DNA from: Ruminobacter amylophilus
Lineage (GTDB): Bacteria > Pseudomonadota > Gammaproteobacteria > Enterobacterales > Succinivibrionaceae
Reading direction: 5' to 3'
Length of the DNA stretch: 64,000 bases
NCBI RefSeq assembly: GCF_900115655.1
Contig: NZ_FOXF01000005.1
Location: 1 to 64,000 of the forward strand
This document shows, piece after piece, positions 11,005-19,987 of this stretch (within the stretch, counting starts at the first letter, position 1; each line of letters starts with the position of its first letter). The translations under genes were made by a program, and so were the position numbers. The notes below the pieces were generated by a model. The model was given only the letters and a program-made list of their open reading frames with translations, was not told the origin of the DNA and made no database searches.

Positions 11005-12032
11005 TATTTTTTGATTTCACTGTATGATTTGGCAATTTTATCTTCCGTATCCATCAGTATATCCCCCACGACCACAATCTCATATGGAGGAGCTTTGTAT
11101 CTGAGAAGATTTGTCGTTCCCTGTTTAACCACAGGAAAATCACTGCCTTCAAGAGCCTGTATCCGGTATACGGAAAAATCGGTTATTCCGTCTGTAAACA
11201 AAAGATGTTCAACATCTGTTTCCGATCCCGGCATTGAGTATTTTTCACTCTGAACCATTTCAAATCCGCTCGGTATATAAGCAGGTTCCCAGTTCAAACT
11301 GTTCTTATGTTCAGAATCTTTATCCGTTACGGCAACACCATCTTCTATCGCGGTTCCTGACTGTTCAAAAGACTGAGCTGATTCCTTTAGATACGCTTCA
11401 TTGATATTCTGAATAATTCTGTTCGGACTTTCAGTATATATGAAATGAGTTGCCAGGTATGATTCCATCAGAGAACCGTCAAGAGGATTAACAACATCTA
11501 TCTGAAGCAGAATATTGGTTATTTCATCAACATACAGCACATAACCATACCGGTCATTCTTTTTAGGAGACAGACGAACCATAAAGACATCCCTTCCGGC
11601 AATTCTGTTTCTGCCGGTAACTACCGGAACATAATTCTTAAGAATTCTGTCTGTGGAAACAGTATTGAATCTGCCTAACAAAAAAGGGTGTTTACCGTTA
11701 TTTATGATTTCCGGCTGACTTCCAGCTCTGAAATAAGCCATTATTCCCTCAGCCGAGAAATACCCCATTGGCATTCCGTTAAGATATAGCCAGTGACTGT
11801 ACTGGCGACCGTCTATAACGCCATGGGAAAAAGAAACAGGCTCGGAAGCTGCCATGGTCTGTTTTACAAAATACAGTTCAAAATTAGAGCTTCTGAAAGC
11901 CTGCTGCATCTCGTTTAAACGACGTTCGGCATTCAGATTCTGGTTAAATCTGTCATCTGCCCATAAATCAGAAAAAGGCAATACCGCCAAAGACAGTACT
12001 GCCATGAATAATCTTGCTTTTTTAAATCTCAC
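11004..12032 (-). CDS. rseB: sigma-E regulatory protein RseB
   Basis: Periplasmic protein that binds RseA and guards it from DegS cleavage; it senses mislocalised lipoproteins and LPS. A Sec signal peptide is visible (basic KK, hydrophobic LFMAVLSLAVLPF, likely cleavage after LWA). The rest is a LolA-like N-terminal domain and a smaller C-terminal domain. 342 aa against 318 in E. coli. The start is GTG at 12032, three bases after the rseA stop. The order rpoE-rseA-rseB-rseC is fully conserved. Confidence 0.94.
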   Translation of the reverse strand: MRFKKARLFMAVLSLAVLPFSDLWADDRFNQNLNAERRLNEMQQAFRSSNFELYFVKQTMAASEPVSFSHGVIDGRQYSHWLYLNGMPMGYFSAEGIMAYFRAGSQPEIINNGKHPFLLGRFNTVSTDRILKNYVPVVTGRNRIAGRDVFMVRLSPKKNDRYGYVLYVDEITNILLQIDVVNPLDGSLMESYLATHFIYTESPNRIIQNINEAYLKESAQSFEQSGTAIEDGVAVTDKDSEHKNSLNWEPAYIPSGFEMVQSEKYSMPGSETDVEHLLFTDGITDFSVYRIQALEGSDFPVVKQGTTNLLRYKAPPYEIVVVGDILMDTEDKIAKSYSEIKK

Positions 12033-12035
12033 CTG

Positions 12036-12725
12036 TTATCTGTCCTGAACTATATTTCTTCTGGCAGAGTCGTGATCATTAAGGAGCGCTTCTATGGTGT
12101 TCATTTCTTCAAGCTTCTTAGTCTTGTATTTTTCCACCTGTTCGCTGTTCTTACTGTCAGCACTCACCAATACGTTGTTCGCTTCAACCCCGTTCATAGG
12201 CTGTTCATTAGTCCCTATATCCAATTTCAGATTCTGCTCACCGGAAACCACGGTATTGCTTACAGGTTCAATACTCATACCGGAATTGAACACGGAATCA
12301 TCGTTAAAATCCGAATTGTGAACGAAAGGCATTCTCTGTACGCCGAAAACACATACACAGGCTACCGCTGCAGCTACTGCAATCCTGCCAAGAGAACTCC
12401 AGAAGTCATTGGTCATGCCGCTGCTATGCTGAGCTTCAGGCAATTCGTCATTAACCGCCTCGCCGACGACCTGCTTGTCATCATGAGGTCTGATGCTGAT
12501 ATACTGAGGTTCCGCATTGAGCTTTTCGGACATACGGGAACTGAATTCATCCATATTAATGCCATTAGGCAATTCATCTCTGACTGCAGCTCTCTGACGG
12601 GTATAATCCTCCCATTTGGACATACACTCTTCATCAGACATCAGCTCAAGGAGTTGTTCGTCAGATAAAGACTCTCCATCAAGATACGCAGAAAGTAATT
12701 CGAATTTGTTTTCCATAACGCTCAT
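12036..12725 (-). CDS. rseA: anti-sigma-E factor RseA
   Basis: Single-pass inner-membrane anti-sigma factor that holds RpoE until DegS and RseP cut it. The N-terminal cytoplasmic domain (LLSAYLDGES...) is typical; the membrane segment is about residues 112-130 (RIAVAAAVACVCVFG). The periplasmic part is polar and ends in a charged tail. 229 aa (216 in E. coli). GAGGT six to seven bases before the ATG at 12725 supports this start. Nine bases separate it from rpoE. Confidence 0.94.
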   Translation of the reverse strand: MSVMENKFELLSAYLDGESLSDEQLLELMSDEECMSKWEDYTRQRAAVRDELPNGINMDEFSSRMSEKLNAEPQYISIRPHDDKQVVGEAVNDELPEAQHSSGMTNDFWSSLGRIAVAAAVACVCVFGVQRMPFVHNSDFNDDSVFNSGMSIEPVSNTVVSGEQNLKLDIGTNEQPMNGVEANNVLVSADSKNSEQVEKYKTKKLEEMNTIEALLNDHDSARRNIVQDR

Positions 12726-12734
12726 AAGAATACC

Positions 12735-13319
12735 TCAGCCGTTAACTTCAGCTTTTTCAGAAAGATATTTATCAATTATTTCTCTGGCTCTGAAAATTCG
12801 GGATCTCACTGTTCCCACAGGGCAATTCATGACAACCGCAATATCTTCATAGGACATTTCTTCTATTTCCCTCAGACATATAGCCTGCCTGAGATCATCA
12901 GAAAGAGAATCCAGCGCTTTCTTTATAAGACGCTTTGCGTCCTCACCTTCCATGATGTTTTCAGGATTTGCAATGTCATGCAGTCTTTCAGAACCATCAT
13001 AAGATTCTATTTCAGGCATATCCACATCAACCGATTTCACTTTATTTGCGCTGCTTGTAACATAATTCATGGCTGTATTAACCGTTATTCTGTACAACCA
13101 GGTATAAAAGGCGCTTTCTCCCCTGAAATCAGCCAATGCCCTGTAGGTCTTTATGAAGGCCTCCTGGGCGATATCCTGTGCATCATCGGGATTAGATACA
13201 TATCTCTGGGCTATACCAATCACCTTATACTGGTATTTTTTTACAAGCATATCGAATGCCTGCTTCTTTCCCTGCTGTACCAATCTTACAAGCTGCAGAT
13301 CAGCTTCTTGTTCACTCAT
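12735..13319 (-). CDS. rpoE: RNA polymerase sigma-E factor (RpoE)
   Basis: ECF sigma factor for the envelope stress response. Region 2 reads DAQDIAQEAFIKTYRALADF and FYTWLYRITVN; region 4 reads EEMSYEDIAVVMNCPVGTVRSRIFRARE (shown in parts). 194 aa, close to the 191 of E. coli. It is first in an operon with its own regulators, and a good sigma-E-type promoter lies upstream at 13364-13391, implying autoregulation. Confidence 0.97.
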   Translation of the reverse strand: MSEQEADLQLVRLVQQGKKQAFDMLVKKYQYKVIGIAQRYVSNPDDAQDIAQEAFIKTYRALADFRGESAFYTWLYRITVNTAMNYVTSSANKVKSVDVDMPEIESYDGSERLHDIANPENIMEGEDAKRLIKKALDSLSDDLRQAICLREIEEMSYEDIAVVMNCPVGTVRSRIFRAREIIDKYLSEKAEVNG

Positions 13320-13737
13320 TTAAACAGTTATTCCTGTAACTACTCCCTATCATGCACATAATGTAAGACAGAGGTATTTCTCAAAAGTTCATATGCTGTT
13401 TACACCAATGGCAAACAACAGTATTAATTGCGTTCGGGATCCCATTTTAACATACAAATATCCGTTTTTTTAAATATTATCCTTACCTTAACTTCGAAAG
13501 ATAAATCTATAATATTCGACCTTTCAGTCTTCGGGTTCCGTACTGCTTCCGAATATATTTAATCAAACTGCCGACACATGTCCAACTGGTGTAAATCCAA
13601 AATAAATATCCTTCCATTGTGTGATAAAATATGATTCGTCAGTTAACAATACGTAATGTACATACCTTGGATTCCTGACTTTTTATCCTTTCAGCGTAAT
13701 AAAGTCAGATGAACCCGGGCTGAGAGAAGATACAAAT
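13320..13737. other. rpoE-nadB divergent intergenic region
   Basis: 418 bp without an ORF. Besides the sigma-E promoter near rpoE it holds a 9-bp inverted repeat in widely separated halves: TTTACACCA at 13399-13407 and TGGTGTAAA at 13587-13595. A second repeat, CTGACTTT (13675-13682) and AAAGTCAG (13701-13708), could fold as a hairpin in the nadB leader. TAAAAT around 13625-13630 is a possible nadB -10. The regulators are not recognised. Confidence 0.5.
13364..13391 (-). promoter_or_regulatory. predicted sigma-E autoregulatory promoter of rpoE
   Basis: Reading the minus strand, TGAACTT (13391-13385), 16 bases, then TCTTA (13368-13364). The ECF sigma-E consensus known from E. coli is GGAACTT, 15-16 bases, TCnnA. 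The predicted transcript start would give a leader of about 40 nt before the rpoE ATG. Confidence 0.7.
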
Positions 13738-15363
13738 ATGAGTAATAACGTGGAACATAATTGTGACGTCCTGGTTATAGGCAGCGGCGCTGCAGGTCTT
13801 TCTTTGGCACTTTGTCTGGCATCCAAAGCCAAGGTCATAGTATTATCAAAATCCGGTTTAAGCGCCGGCTCAACTAACTACGCCCAGGGCGGTATTGCCG
13901 GTGTATTCAACACTGCTGATGACAACGATTCAGTTGAAGAACATATTGAAGACACCAAAATTGCGGGAGGTGGACTCTGTGATCCTGAAGCTGTGGAATT
14001 CACTCTTCGCAACGCGCACGACAGCATAGCCTGGCTGATTGAACAGGGGGTACCGTTCGATCAGAAGGAAGAAGCGGTTTCCGATGAACAATCCCCATAT
14101 CACCTTCACCGTGAAGGCGGACATTCACACCGCAGAATTTTCCATGCAGCAGACCACACAGGTCATACCATTCAGGAAACTCTGAACAACAGAGTTCTGG
14201 AACACCCTAACATCACTCTGCTTGATCATCACAATGCAATTGACCTTATTACCACAAGAAAACTCGAACTCGCAGGTAACCGCGTTGTTGGTGCTTATGT
14301 TTTCAATACTGAAACCAGCAAGGTTGAAACCGTAAAGGCGAAGTTTGTAGCACTCTGCACAGGAGGAGCTTCAAAGGTATATCAGTATACATGCAACCCT
14401 GAAGTAAGCTCCGGTGACGGCATTGCAATCGCCTGGCGCGCCGGATGTCGCGTGGCAAACATGGAATTCAATCAGTTCCACCCTACCACACTCTATAACC
14501 AGAAGGACAGAAACTTCCTTCTGACAGAAGCTCTCAGGGGAGAAGGAGCCTTATTAAAAAGACCTAACGGCACCAGATTCATGCCTGATTACGATGAAAG
14601 AGCTGAACTGGCTCCACGTGATATAGTAGCCAGAGCGATCGACCATGAAATGAAAAAGCTTGGTGTTGAATGCATGTATCTTGACATCAGCCACAAGACA
14701 CCTGATTTCATCCGTAAACATTTCCCTACCATCTATGAAAGATGCCTTAAGGCAGGAATTGACATGATCAAGGAACCAATACCTATCGTTCCTGCAGCTC
14801 ATTTTACCTGCGGTGGCGTAATGGTTGACCGTCGCGGCAGAACTGATATTGAATGTCTTTATGCTGTTGGAGAGGTTTCTTATACAGGTCTTCATGGAGC
14901 AAACAGACTCGCCTCAAACTCCCTGCTTGAATGCGTAGTCTATGGTCAGGCAGCAGCCAAGGACATTTTGGGAAGACTGCCTCTTGCAATCGATCCTCCT
15001 GCAATACCTGCATGGGATGAAAGCCAGGTTACCGATGCGGATGAAGAAGTTATCATCCAGCATAACTGGCATGAACTCCGTCTGACAATGTGGGACTACG
15101 TTGGCATCGTAAGAACCGATAAACGTCTTGAACGAGCAATGCACAGAATTAAACTGCTCAAGGATGAAGTAAATGAATTCTATTCAAACTTCCGAGTTTC
15201 CAGCAATCTGCTAGAATTACGCAATCTTCTTCAAGTTGCCGAACTTATTGTCCGTTGCGCCATGAAGAGAAAAGATTCGGTAGGTCTGCACTATAACGTG
15301 GATCATCCTAACAAGCCTGAAGTTTATAAACCTACTATTCTGTCACCTTACACCAATGAGTAA
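13738..15363 (+). CDS. nadB: L-aspartate oxidase
   Basis: FAD enzyme that oxidises L-aspartate to iminoaspartate, the first step of de novo NAD synthesis. It can use fumarate as electron acceptor, which suits an anaerobe. The FAD dinucleotide motif is [13 protein letters not shown] near the N-terminus; [22 protein letters not shown] and [12 protein letters not shown] are family motifs, and the helical C-terminal domain is complete. 541 aa, as in E. coli (540). Divergent from rpoE as in E. coli. The Shine-Dalgarno is weak (AGAGAAG). The partner nadA is not in the window. Confidence 0.96.
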   Translation: MSNNVEHNCDVLVIGSGAAGLSLALCLASKAKVIVLSKSGLSAGSTNYAQGGIAGVFNTADDNDSVEEHIEDTKIAGGGLCDPEAVEFTLRNAHDSIAWLIEQGVPFDQKEEAVSDEQSPYHLHREGGHSHRRIFHAADHTGHTIQETLNNRVLEHPNITLLDHHNAIDLITTRKLELAGNRVVGAYVFNTETSKVETVKAKFVALCTGGASKVYQYTCNPEVSSGDGIAIAWRAGCRVANMEFNQFHPTTLYNQKDRNFLLTEALRGEGALLKRPNGTRFMPDYDERAELAPRDIVARAIDHEMKKLGVECMYLDISHKTPDFIRKHFPTIYERCLKAGIDMIKEPIPIVPAAHFTCGGVMVDRRGRTDIECLYAVGEVSYTGLHGANRLASNSLLECVVYGQAAAKDILGRLPLAIDPPAIPAWDESQVTDADEEVIIQHNWHELRLTMWDYVGIVRTDKRLERAMHRIKLLKDEVNEFYSNFRVSSNLLELRNLLQVAELIVRCAMKRKDSVGLHYNVDHPNKPEVYKPTILSPYTNE

Positions 15364-15403
15364 GAATACAGAGAAAAAGTTTTTTCCAAACAGGTAACAA
15401 GTT

Positions 15404-15437
15404 AAAAATTACCGGATATTAATCCGGTAATTTTTTT
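15404..15437. terminator. bidirectional terminator between nadB and ABC operon
   Basis: A 14-bp perfect stem (15404-15417 with 15422-15435, core TTACCGGAT) with loop ATTA, followed by seven T on the plus strand and preceded by five A, so it works for convergent nadB and the ABC ATPase gene. Confidence 0.88.
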
Positions 15438-15462
15438 GTTATTTTTAATTATGGAATGGCAA

Positions 15463-16221
15463 TCAGATATTTTCCCCAAGAGTAAGCCCCTTGCCAGAGT
15501 CACTGCTGATAAACTTCAATGGCACTCCGTAAATCCCGCTCAGAAACTCCTCCGTCACATTCCTTACTTTCTCATGATGAAATCTTCCATCCTGGGAAAC
15601 AGCCAGTACCTCATCATCTCCCCTTATGGAAAACAAAAAATCAGGTGAATGAGTAATTACTGCTACTCCCTTACCTTTCTCCACCGCCATTTTTTTTATA
15701 AAATTGTAATAATCCCTTTTCCTCTTTAAATCCAGACTGGCATCAACCTCATCAAGCATTATAAATTCAGAATTCTGCATTACTGCTCTAGCCAGATTAA
15801 CCATTGCCAGTTCTCCGCCGCTCAGCTGGGTAATCATTCTATCAGCCAAATGACCTATACCGCATTCATCAAGTATGTTAAGAGCATCAGTATATTGGGA
15901 TTTTACTGATACAAAAGGGTTCACTGAATTTACTGCCCCCATTGACACAACCTCCAGGACAGGAAGAGGCAGGGAAACATTAAAGAACTGAGGGACAAAA
16001 GCAAAAATTCTGCTAACCTCCCTTCGTGACAGTTTGAAAAAATCCCGGCCATCAGCCAAAACATGCCCATCACGCAATGGAAGAAGACCTATTACAGTTT
16101 TTAACAGGGTGGTTTTTCCGCATCCGTTACTCCCTAGAATCACGTATATTCGGCCGGAATGCATGGTAAAATCAGCCCTGACATTATTTAAAGTAAGAAT
16201 GTTTTCAACAGCTATATTCAT
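15463..16221 (-). CDS. ABC transporter ATP-binding protein, FecE/BtuD-type
   Basis: ATPase of an importer for an iron-siderophore, heme, cobalamin or similar chelate. Walker A GSNGCGKTT, signature LSGGE, Walker B FIMLDE and the switch His in ITHSP are intact. I place the start at ATG 16221 (252 aa) and not at the GTG at 16239, because GGGAGG inside the end of the permease gene sits about ten bases before this ATG. The permease stop is six bases upstream, so the pair is coupled. No periplasmic binding protein gene lies in the window, so the substrate cannot be told. Confidence 0.88.
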   Translation of the reverse strand: MNIAVENILTLNNVRADFTMHSGRIYVILGSNGCGKTTLLKTVIGLLPLRDGHVLADGRDFFKLSRREVSRIFAFVPQFFNVSLPLPVLEVVSMGAVNSVNPFVSVKSQYTDALNILDECGIGHLADRMITQLSGGELAMVNLARAVMQNSEFIMLDEVDASLDLKRKRDYYNFIKKMAVEKGKGVAVITHSPDFLFSIRGDDEVLAVSQDGRFHHEKVRNVTEEFLSGIYGVPLKFISSDSGKGLTLGENI

Positions 16222-16226
16222 TAGAA

Positions 16227-17192
16227 TCACGCCTCCCACTTTATATTTTTGGCCATAATCACCAAAAATAAAGGCGCACCGATAATTCCTATGAGAATAC
16301 CGATGGGAATTTCCACTTCAGTAATTGTTCTTGATAAAAGATCAGCCAGCAGTACAAAGTCAGCCCCCATAAGAGCACTGAAAGGTAACAGTGTACGATG
16401 ATCTCCACCAACCCACATTCTTGCCAGATTGGGAATAATCAGAGATACCCACCCTATTATTCCGGCTATTGCCACGGTTGTGCATGCAGCCATAGACGCA
16501 AGCAGGAGTACGAAAACAAAAAGAATTCTGGTATTAATTCCCTGAATCTCAAGAATATCTACCGGAAGAACAAGCAGATTGAGTCTGGATGCAAAAACAA
16601 ACAGCATAACAATGGCAGGTATTCCAAAAATTCCCTGAAGCATCAGATCATGATACCCTAAACCATTGAGCGATCCCATGAGAAAACTGGTTACTCCCAG
16701 AAGAGTCCCCTCATCCGGCATAAAATAATGCAGGATATTAATAAATGATACAATCATGGATGACAGCAGAATACCAGTTAAAATCAATACAAGCTGATTG
16801 AATTTTCCTCTTCTGTTTATCAGCCAGGCAAGCATTACACAGATTACGGTAACGACTCCTCCTGAGAATAATGCTCCCACAGGAAGCCAGATACCGGTAA
16901 CACCGCATATAAGTAAAAGAAGAGTTCCCATTGCAGCTCCGCTGGATGCCCCCAGTAAATCAGGAGATACCAGAGGGTTCTGAAATACAGCCTGAAAAGC
17001 AACTCCCGAGACGGAAAGCATGCATCCAATCAGAACGGCATTGAGAACTCTTGGAAGTCTGATATCCCAGAACACTTCCTGTAATTCACTGTTGTTCCAC
17101 ACATCAACAATGGTCAAATCACTGCCACCGAAATTCAGAGACAGAATAAATACAACGATGAAAACAATAATTAGAGAGAAATACTTGTACAT
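16227..17192 (-). CDS. ABC transporter permease, FecCD family
   Basis: Inner-membrane permease of the BtuC/FecCD family, 321 aa, with about nine or ten hydrophobic segments. Family motifs include RLPRVLNAVLIGCMLSVSG (about residues 45-65), the NPLVSPDLLGASSGAAMG loop, and the cytoplasmic coupling region IPNLARMWVGGDHR. It is first gene of a two-gene unit with the ATPase. A homodimeric permease is normal in this family. The upstream binding-protein and TonB receptor genes are not nearby. No Fur box was recognised upstream. Confidence 0.88.
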   Translation of the reverse strand: MYKYFSLIIVFIVVFILSLNFGGSDLTIVDVWNNSELQEVFWDIRLPRVLNAVLIGCMLSVSGVAFQAVFQNPLVSPDLLGASSGAAMGTLLLLICGVTGIWLPVGALFSGGVVTVICVMLAWLINRRGKFNQLVLILTGILLSSMIVSFINILHYFMPDEGTLLGVTSFLMGSLNGLGYHDLMLQGIFGIPAIVMLFVFASRLNLLVLPVDILEIQGINTRILFVFVLLLASMAACTTVAIAGIIGWVSLIIPNLARMWVGGDHRTLLPFSALMGADFVLLADLLSRTITEVEIPIGILIGIIGAPLFLVIMAKNIKWEA

Positions 17193-17250
17193 TTGGTAAC
17201 CGGTAAATAAACATCATACCTCTATCATATTACATATTCAGAAACAAAAA

Positions 17251-17279
17251 AAATGTCGCACAGTGAATATGCGACATTT
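17251..17279. terminator. terminator after the ferredoxin gene
   Basis: A 10-bp perfect stem (AAATGTCGCA / TGCGACATTT) with a 9-nt loop. Read on the minus strand, downstream of the ferredoxin gene, it is followed by a run of eight T, so it should end that transcript before the ABC genes. Confidence 0.82.
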
Positions 17280-17304
17280 TTATAAGGGAAGATGAACTTA
17301 CTGA

Positions 17305-17487
17305 TTATTCGTCTACTTCTTCAATTGCTTCAAACGGGCACTCAGCCTGACAGGCCCCGCATTCAGCACAGAGCTCAAAATCAATAACACAGGTTTCACT
17401 GTTTTCATCTTCGTGAATCGCACCGCATGGACATACCTCCACACAGCTCTGACAATCTGTACACTTTTCAGCGTCAATCTTAAACAT
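17305..17487 (-). CDS. 2[4Fe-4S] ferredoxin
   Basis: Small clostridial-type electron carrier of 60 aa with two complete CxxCxxCxxxC(P) motifs (CTDCQSCVEVCP and CAECGACQAECP), acidic overall. These proteins serve as low-potential electron donors/acceptors, for example for pyruvate:ferredoxin oxidoreductase, so the gene suits an anaerobic lifestyle. It stands alone, with its own terminator and a plausible ribosome binding site (AGGAGAA). It is shorter than YfhL of E. coli (~86 aa). Confidence 0.93.
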   Translation of the reverse strand: MFKIDAEKCTDCQSCVEVCPCGAIHEDENSETCVIDFELCAECGACQAECPFEAIEEVDE

Positions 17488-17607
17488 TGTTCTTCTCCTA
17501 CCAAATCAATTTATTATTATTTATTATCCAGTTTCTAGCATGTCCAAATATATTTATTTACTGTGAAAAAATCAAGTAAATATACATTTTTAGTTACAGA
17601 TACAACG

Positions 17608-17634
17608 GAGGCACCCATTATAAACGGATGCCTC
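17608..17634. terminator. weak hairpin between pilU and ferredoxin genes
   Basis: A 6-bp stem (GAGGCA / TGCCTC), one mismatch, then 2 bp. There is no T-run on the minus strand after it, so its role as a pilU terminator is doubtful. Confidence 0.3.
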
Positions 17635-17669
17635 TCTTATTTCACTGTATGTATCAGTAAATCCGACTA

Positions 17670-18794
17670 CTATTCAAATACAATATTTGACATTTCGTCA
17701 GAGCCCTTAACACCTTCAGCCAATTTAATCATCAGACGAACTTCGTTTTCTGAATCGGCGAAGTGGAGAGCATTATGATAACTGATAACACCCTGCTGAT
17801 AGAGTTCAAACAGACTCTTATCGAAGGTAGTCATACCTTCATCAGGAGACTTGAGCATGATTTCCTTCAGCTTGTAAAGTTCATTCTTCTGCAGACAGTC
17901 GGAAACTGTAGGAGTATTAACCAGAATATCGAATGCAGCACGACGACCCCCGGTGGTAGTTTCAATAAGCTGCTGGGCGATAATAGCCTTCAGGTTTACT
18001 GAAAGGTCGAACAGCATCTGACGCTGATTGTTTTCAGGAACAAGGTGCATAATACGGTCAATAGCCTGGTTTGCGTTGTTAGCGTGGAGTGTTGCCAATA
18101 CCAAATGACCGGTTTCTGCAAAGCTCAATGCGAATTCCATGGTTTCCCTTGAACGAATTTCACCGATCAGAATTACGTCAGGTGCCTGACGCAGTGCTGA
18201 TTTAAGTGCAGCATCAAAGCTTATGGTATCTGTACCTACTTCACGCTGAGTAATCAGAGAACGCTGATGGTGGTGAACATATTCGATAGGGTCTTCGATA
18301 GTAAGAATGTGACCGTCAGAATTCATGTTACGGTGACCAATCATTGCAGCCTGGGTTGTTGACTTACCTGCACCGGTAGCACCCACGAACAGTAACAGAC
18401 CACGGTCTTCCATTACCCACTTGGTGAATGATGGAGGAAGATGAAGTTCTTCGGTTGTCGGAATTCTTTCAACGATTCGACGGAATACCACACCTGGATT
18501 ATTAAGCTGCCAGAAACAGCTTACACGGTAACGACCGAGTTCAGGACGATATATAGCGAAGTTTGCTTCCCTTTCGTTAACATACTGTTCCTGTAAGTCA
18601 GGACGTTCAATCAGAGTTTCCTGCACAAATTCAAGTACCTGATCATAAGTCAGCTTGCCAGGTTCAATAGGTGTAAGGTGACCGTCAAGCTTAACTGCAG
18701 GTTCAAGGTCAACTGTTAAGAAAAGGTCAGAAGCCTTGTTTTCATTCATGAACTGTAGATATCTGTCTATTTTTAAAGGTTGATTATGTGCCAT
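17670..18794 (-). CDS. pilU: twitching motility ATPase PilU
   Basis: Hexameric ATPase of the type IV pilus retraction machinery, acting with PilT at the inner-membrane base. Walker A GATGAGKSTT, the Asp box (ILTIEDPIEYVHHH), Walker B region VILIGEIRSRETM and the His box (HLVLATLHANNA) are intact. 374 aa; PilU proteins have a longer C-terminus than PilT, as here. Lies 14 bases after pilT, so one operon. No pilus assembly genes are in the window. Confidence 0.93.
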   Translation of the reverse strand: MAHNQPLKIDRYLQFMNENKASDLFLTVDLEPAVKLDGHLTPIEPGKLTYDQVLEFVQETLIERPDLQEQYVNEREANFAIYRPELGRYRVSCFWQLNNPGVVFRRIVERIPTTEELHLPPSFTKWVMEDRGLLLFVGATGAGKSTTQAAMIGHRNMNSDGHILTIEDPIEYVHHHQRSLITQREVGTDTISFDAALKSALRQAPDVILIGEIRSRETMEFALSFAETGHLVLATLHANNANQAIDRIMHLVPENNQRQMLFDLSVNLKAIIAQQLIETTTGGRRAAFDILVNTPTVSDCLQKNELYKLKEIMLKSPDEGMTTFDKSLFELYQQGVISYHNALHFADSENEVRLMIKLAEGVKGSDEMSNIVFE

Positions 18795-18808
18795 TATTCT
18801 TACCTCAA

Positions 18809-19882
18809 TTAACCAACAATGGAATTTGGATCCTTAGCCTTTGATCTTGCTTCCGCAACGCTGATGATACCTCTGGAAACAAGAGACTTAAGGTCGGCAT
18901 CCAAAGTCTTCATACCATGCTGAGCACCGGTCTGAATCATGGAGTACATCTGAGCAATCTTATCTTCACGAATCAGGTTTCTGATTGAAGGAATACCAAT
19001 CATAATTTCATGAGCAGCTACTCGGCCGCCACCGTTCTTCTTCATCAGAGTCTGTGAAATTACGGCTCTGAGAGATTCTGACAGCATTGAACGCACCATA
19101 TCCTTTTCTGCACCAGGGAACACGTCGATGATACGGTCGATGGTCTTTGCTGCGGAGTTTGTGTGCAGGGTACCGAATACAAGGTGACCGGTTTCTGCGG
19201 CAGTCAGTGCCAAACGAATGGTTTCAAGGTCTCGCAATTCACCTACCAGAATGATATCAGGGTCTTCACGGAGTGCTGAACGCAACGCATTACTGAATGA
19301 CTGGGTATCACGGTGAACTTCACGCTGGTTTACCAGACAGTTCTTGTTCTGATGAACGAATTCGATAGGATCTTCGATAGTAAGAATATGGCTGTGCTGA
19401 GTTTCGTTTACATAGTCCACCATCGCAGCCAGAGTTGTTGACTTACCAGAACCTGTAGGACCGGTTACGAGAACCAGACCTCTCGGATAACTGGCGATCT
19501 TCTTAAATACGTCAGGGCAATGAAGTTCTTCAAGAGTAAGAACCTTTGAAGGAATGGTACGGAATACTACAGCCATACCGCGGTTCTGATTGAATACATT
19601 CACACGGAAACGTGCCAATCCTTTTACTTCAAAAGAGAAGTCACATTCCAAAGTCTCTTCGAACTCCTTACGCTGAAAGTCATTCATAATATCGTATACA
19701 AGGTTATGAATGGTTGACACATCTAATGGAGGCATATCTGTAACTTCAAGTGTTGCGTTATCAGTAACCTTAAGCTTACGCATGTCGCCATCAACACGAA
19801 TCATTGGCGGCACACCGGCAGACAGATGTAAATCTGATGCATTATTCTTTACACCATAATGCAATAAATCTAAAATATCCAT
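18809..19882 (-). CDS. pilT: twitching motility ATPase PilT
   Basis: Pilus retraction ATPase that powers twitching and DNA uptake. Walker A GPTGSGKSTT, Asp box (ILTIEDPIEFVH), IILVGELRDLETI and His box (HLVFGTLHTNSA) are present, and the C-terminal AIRNLIR-like motif (IPSIRNLIREDK) needed for retraction is kept. The longest frame starts at 19924, but family members start at MDI.ELL, matching ATG 19882 with AGAGAG upstream; that gives 357 aa. A ~14-residue insertion (TDNATLEVTDM) enlarges the N-terminal domain compared with ~344 aa in Pseudomonas. Divergent from yggS as in many gammaproteobacteria. Confidence 0.94.
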   Translation of the reverse strand: MDILDLLHYGVKNNASDLHLSAGVPPMIRVDGDMRKLKVTDNATLEVTDMPPLDVSTIHNLVYDIMNDFQRKEFEETLECDFSFEVKGLARFRVNVFNQNRGMAVVFRTIPSKVLTLEELHCPDVFKKIASYPRGLVLVTGPTGSGKSTTLAAMVDYVNETQHSHILTIEDPIEFVHQNKNCLVNQREVHRDTQSFSNALRSALREDPDIILVGELRDLETIRLALTAAETGHLVFGTLHTNSAAKTIDRIIDVFPGAEKDMVRSMLSESLRAVISQTLMKKNGGGRVAAHEIMIGIPSIRNLIREDKIAQMYSMIQTGAQHGMKTLDADLKSLVSRGIISVAEARSKAKDPNSIVG

Positions 19883-19924
19883 GTGAAATCTCTCTTCTGA
19901 AGACTTTGTGCTATGCAAATGCAA

Positions 19925-19930
19925 TATAAT
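19925..19930 (+). promoter_or_regulatory. candidate -10 element for yggS
   Basis: Perfect TATAAT in the 105-bp pilT-yggS divergent gap. No good -35 is found at the expected distance, so this is a tentative call. Confidence 0.35.
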
Positions 19931-19987
19931 TTAATATTAATAATCTAATTTATTAATACAATGTTAACATCTGAGTATAAAACTATT

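Noticed and set aside
12072-12668. 198-codon open frame on the plus strand
   Set aside because: Fully antisense to rseA, a well-supported gene; no ribosome binding site and a shadow-like composition.
13711-13735. CTGAGA motif before nadB resembling part of a TPP riboswitch
   Set aside because: The rest of the conserved thiamine element is missing and coding sequence starts immediately after; nadB is not a thiamine gene.
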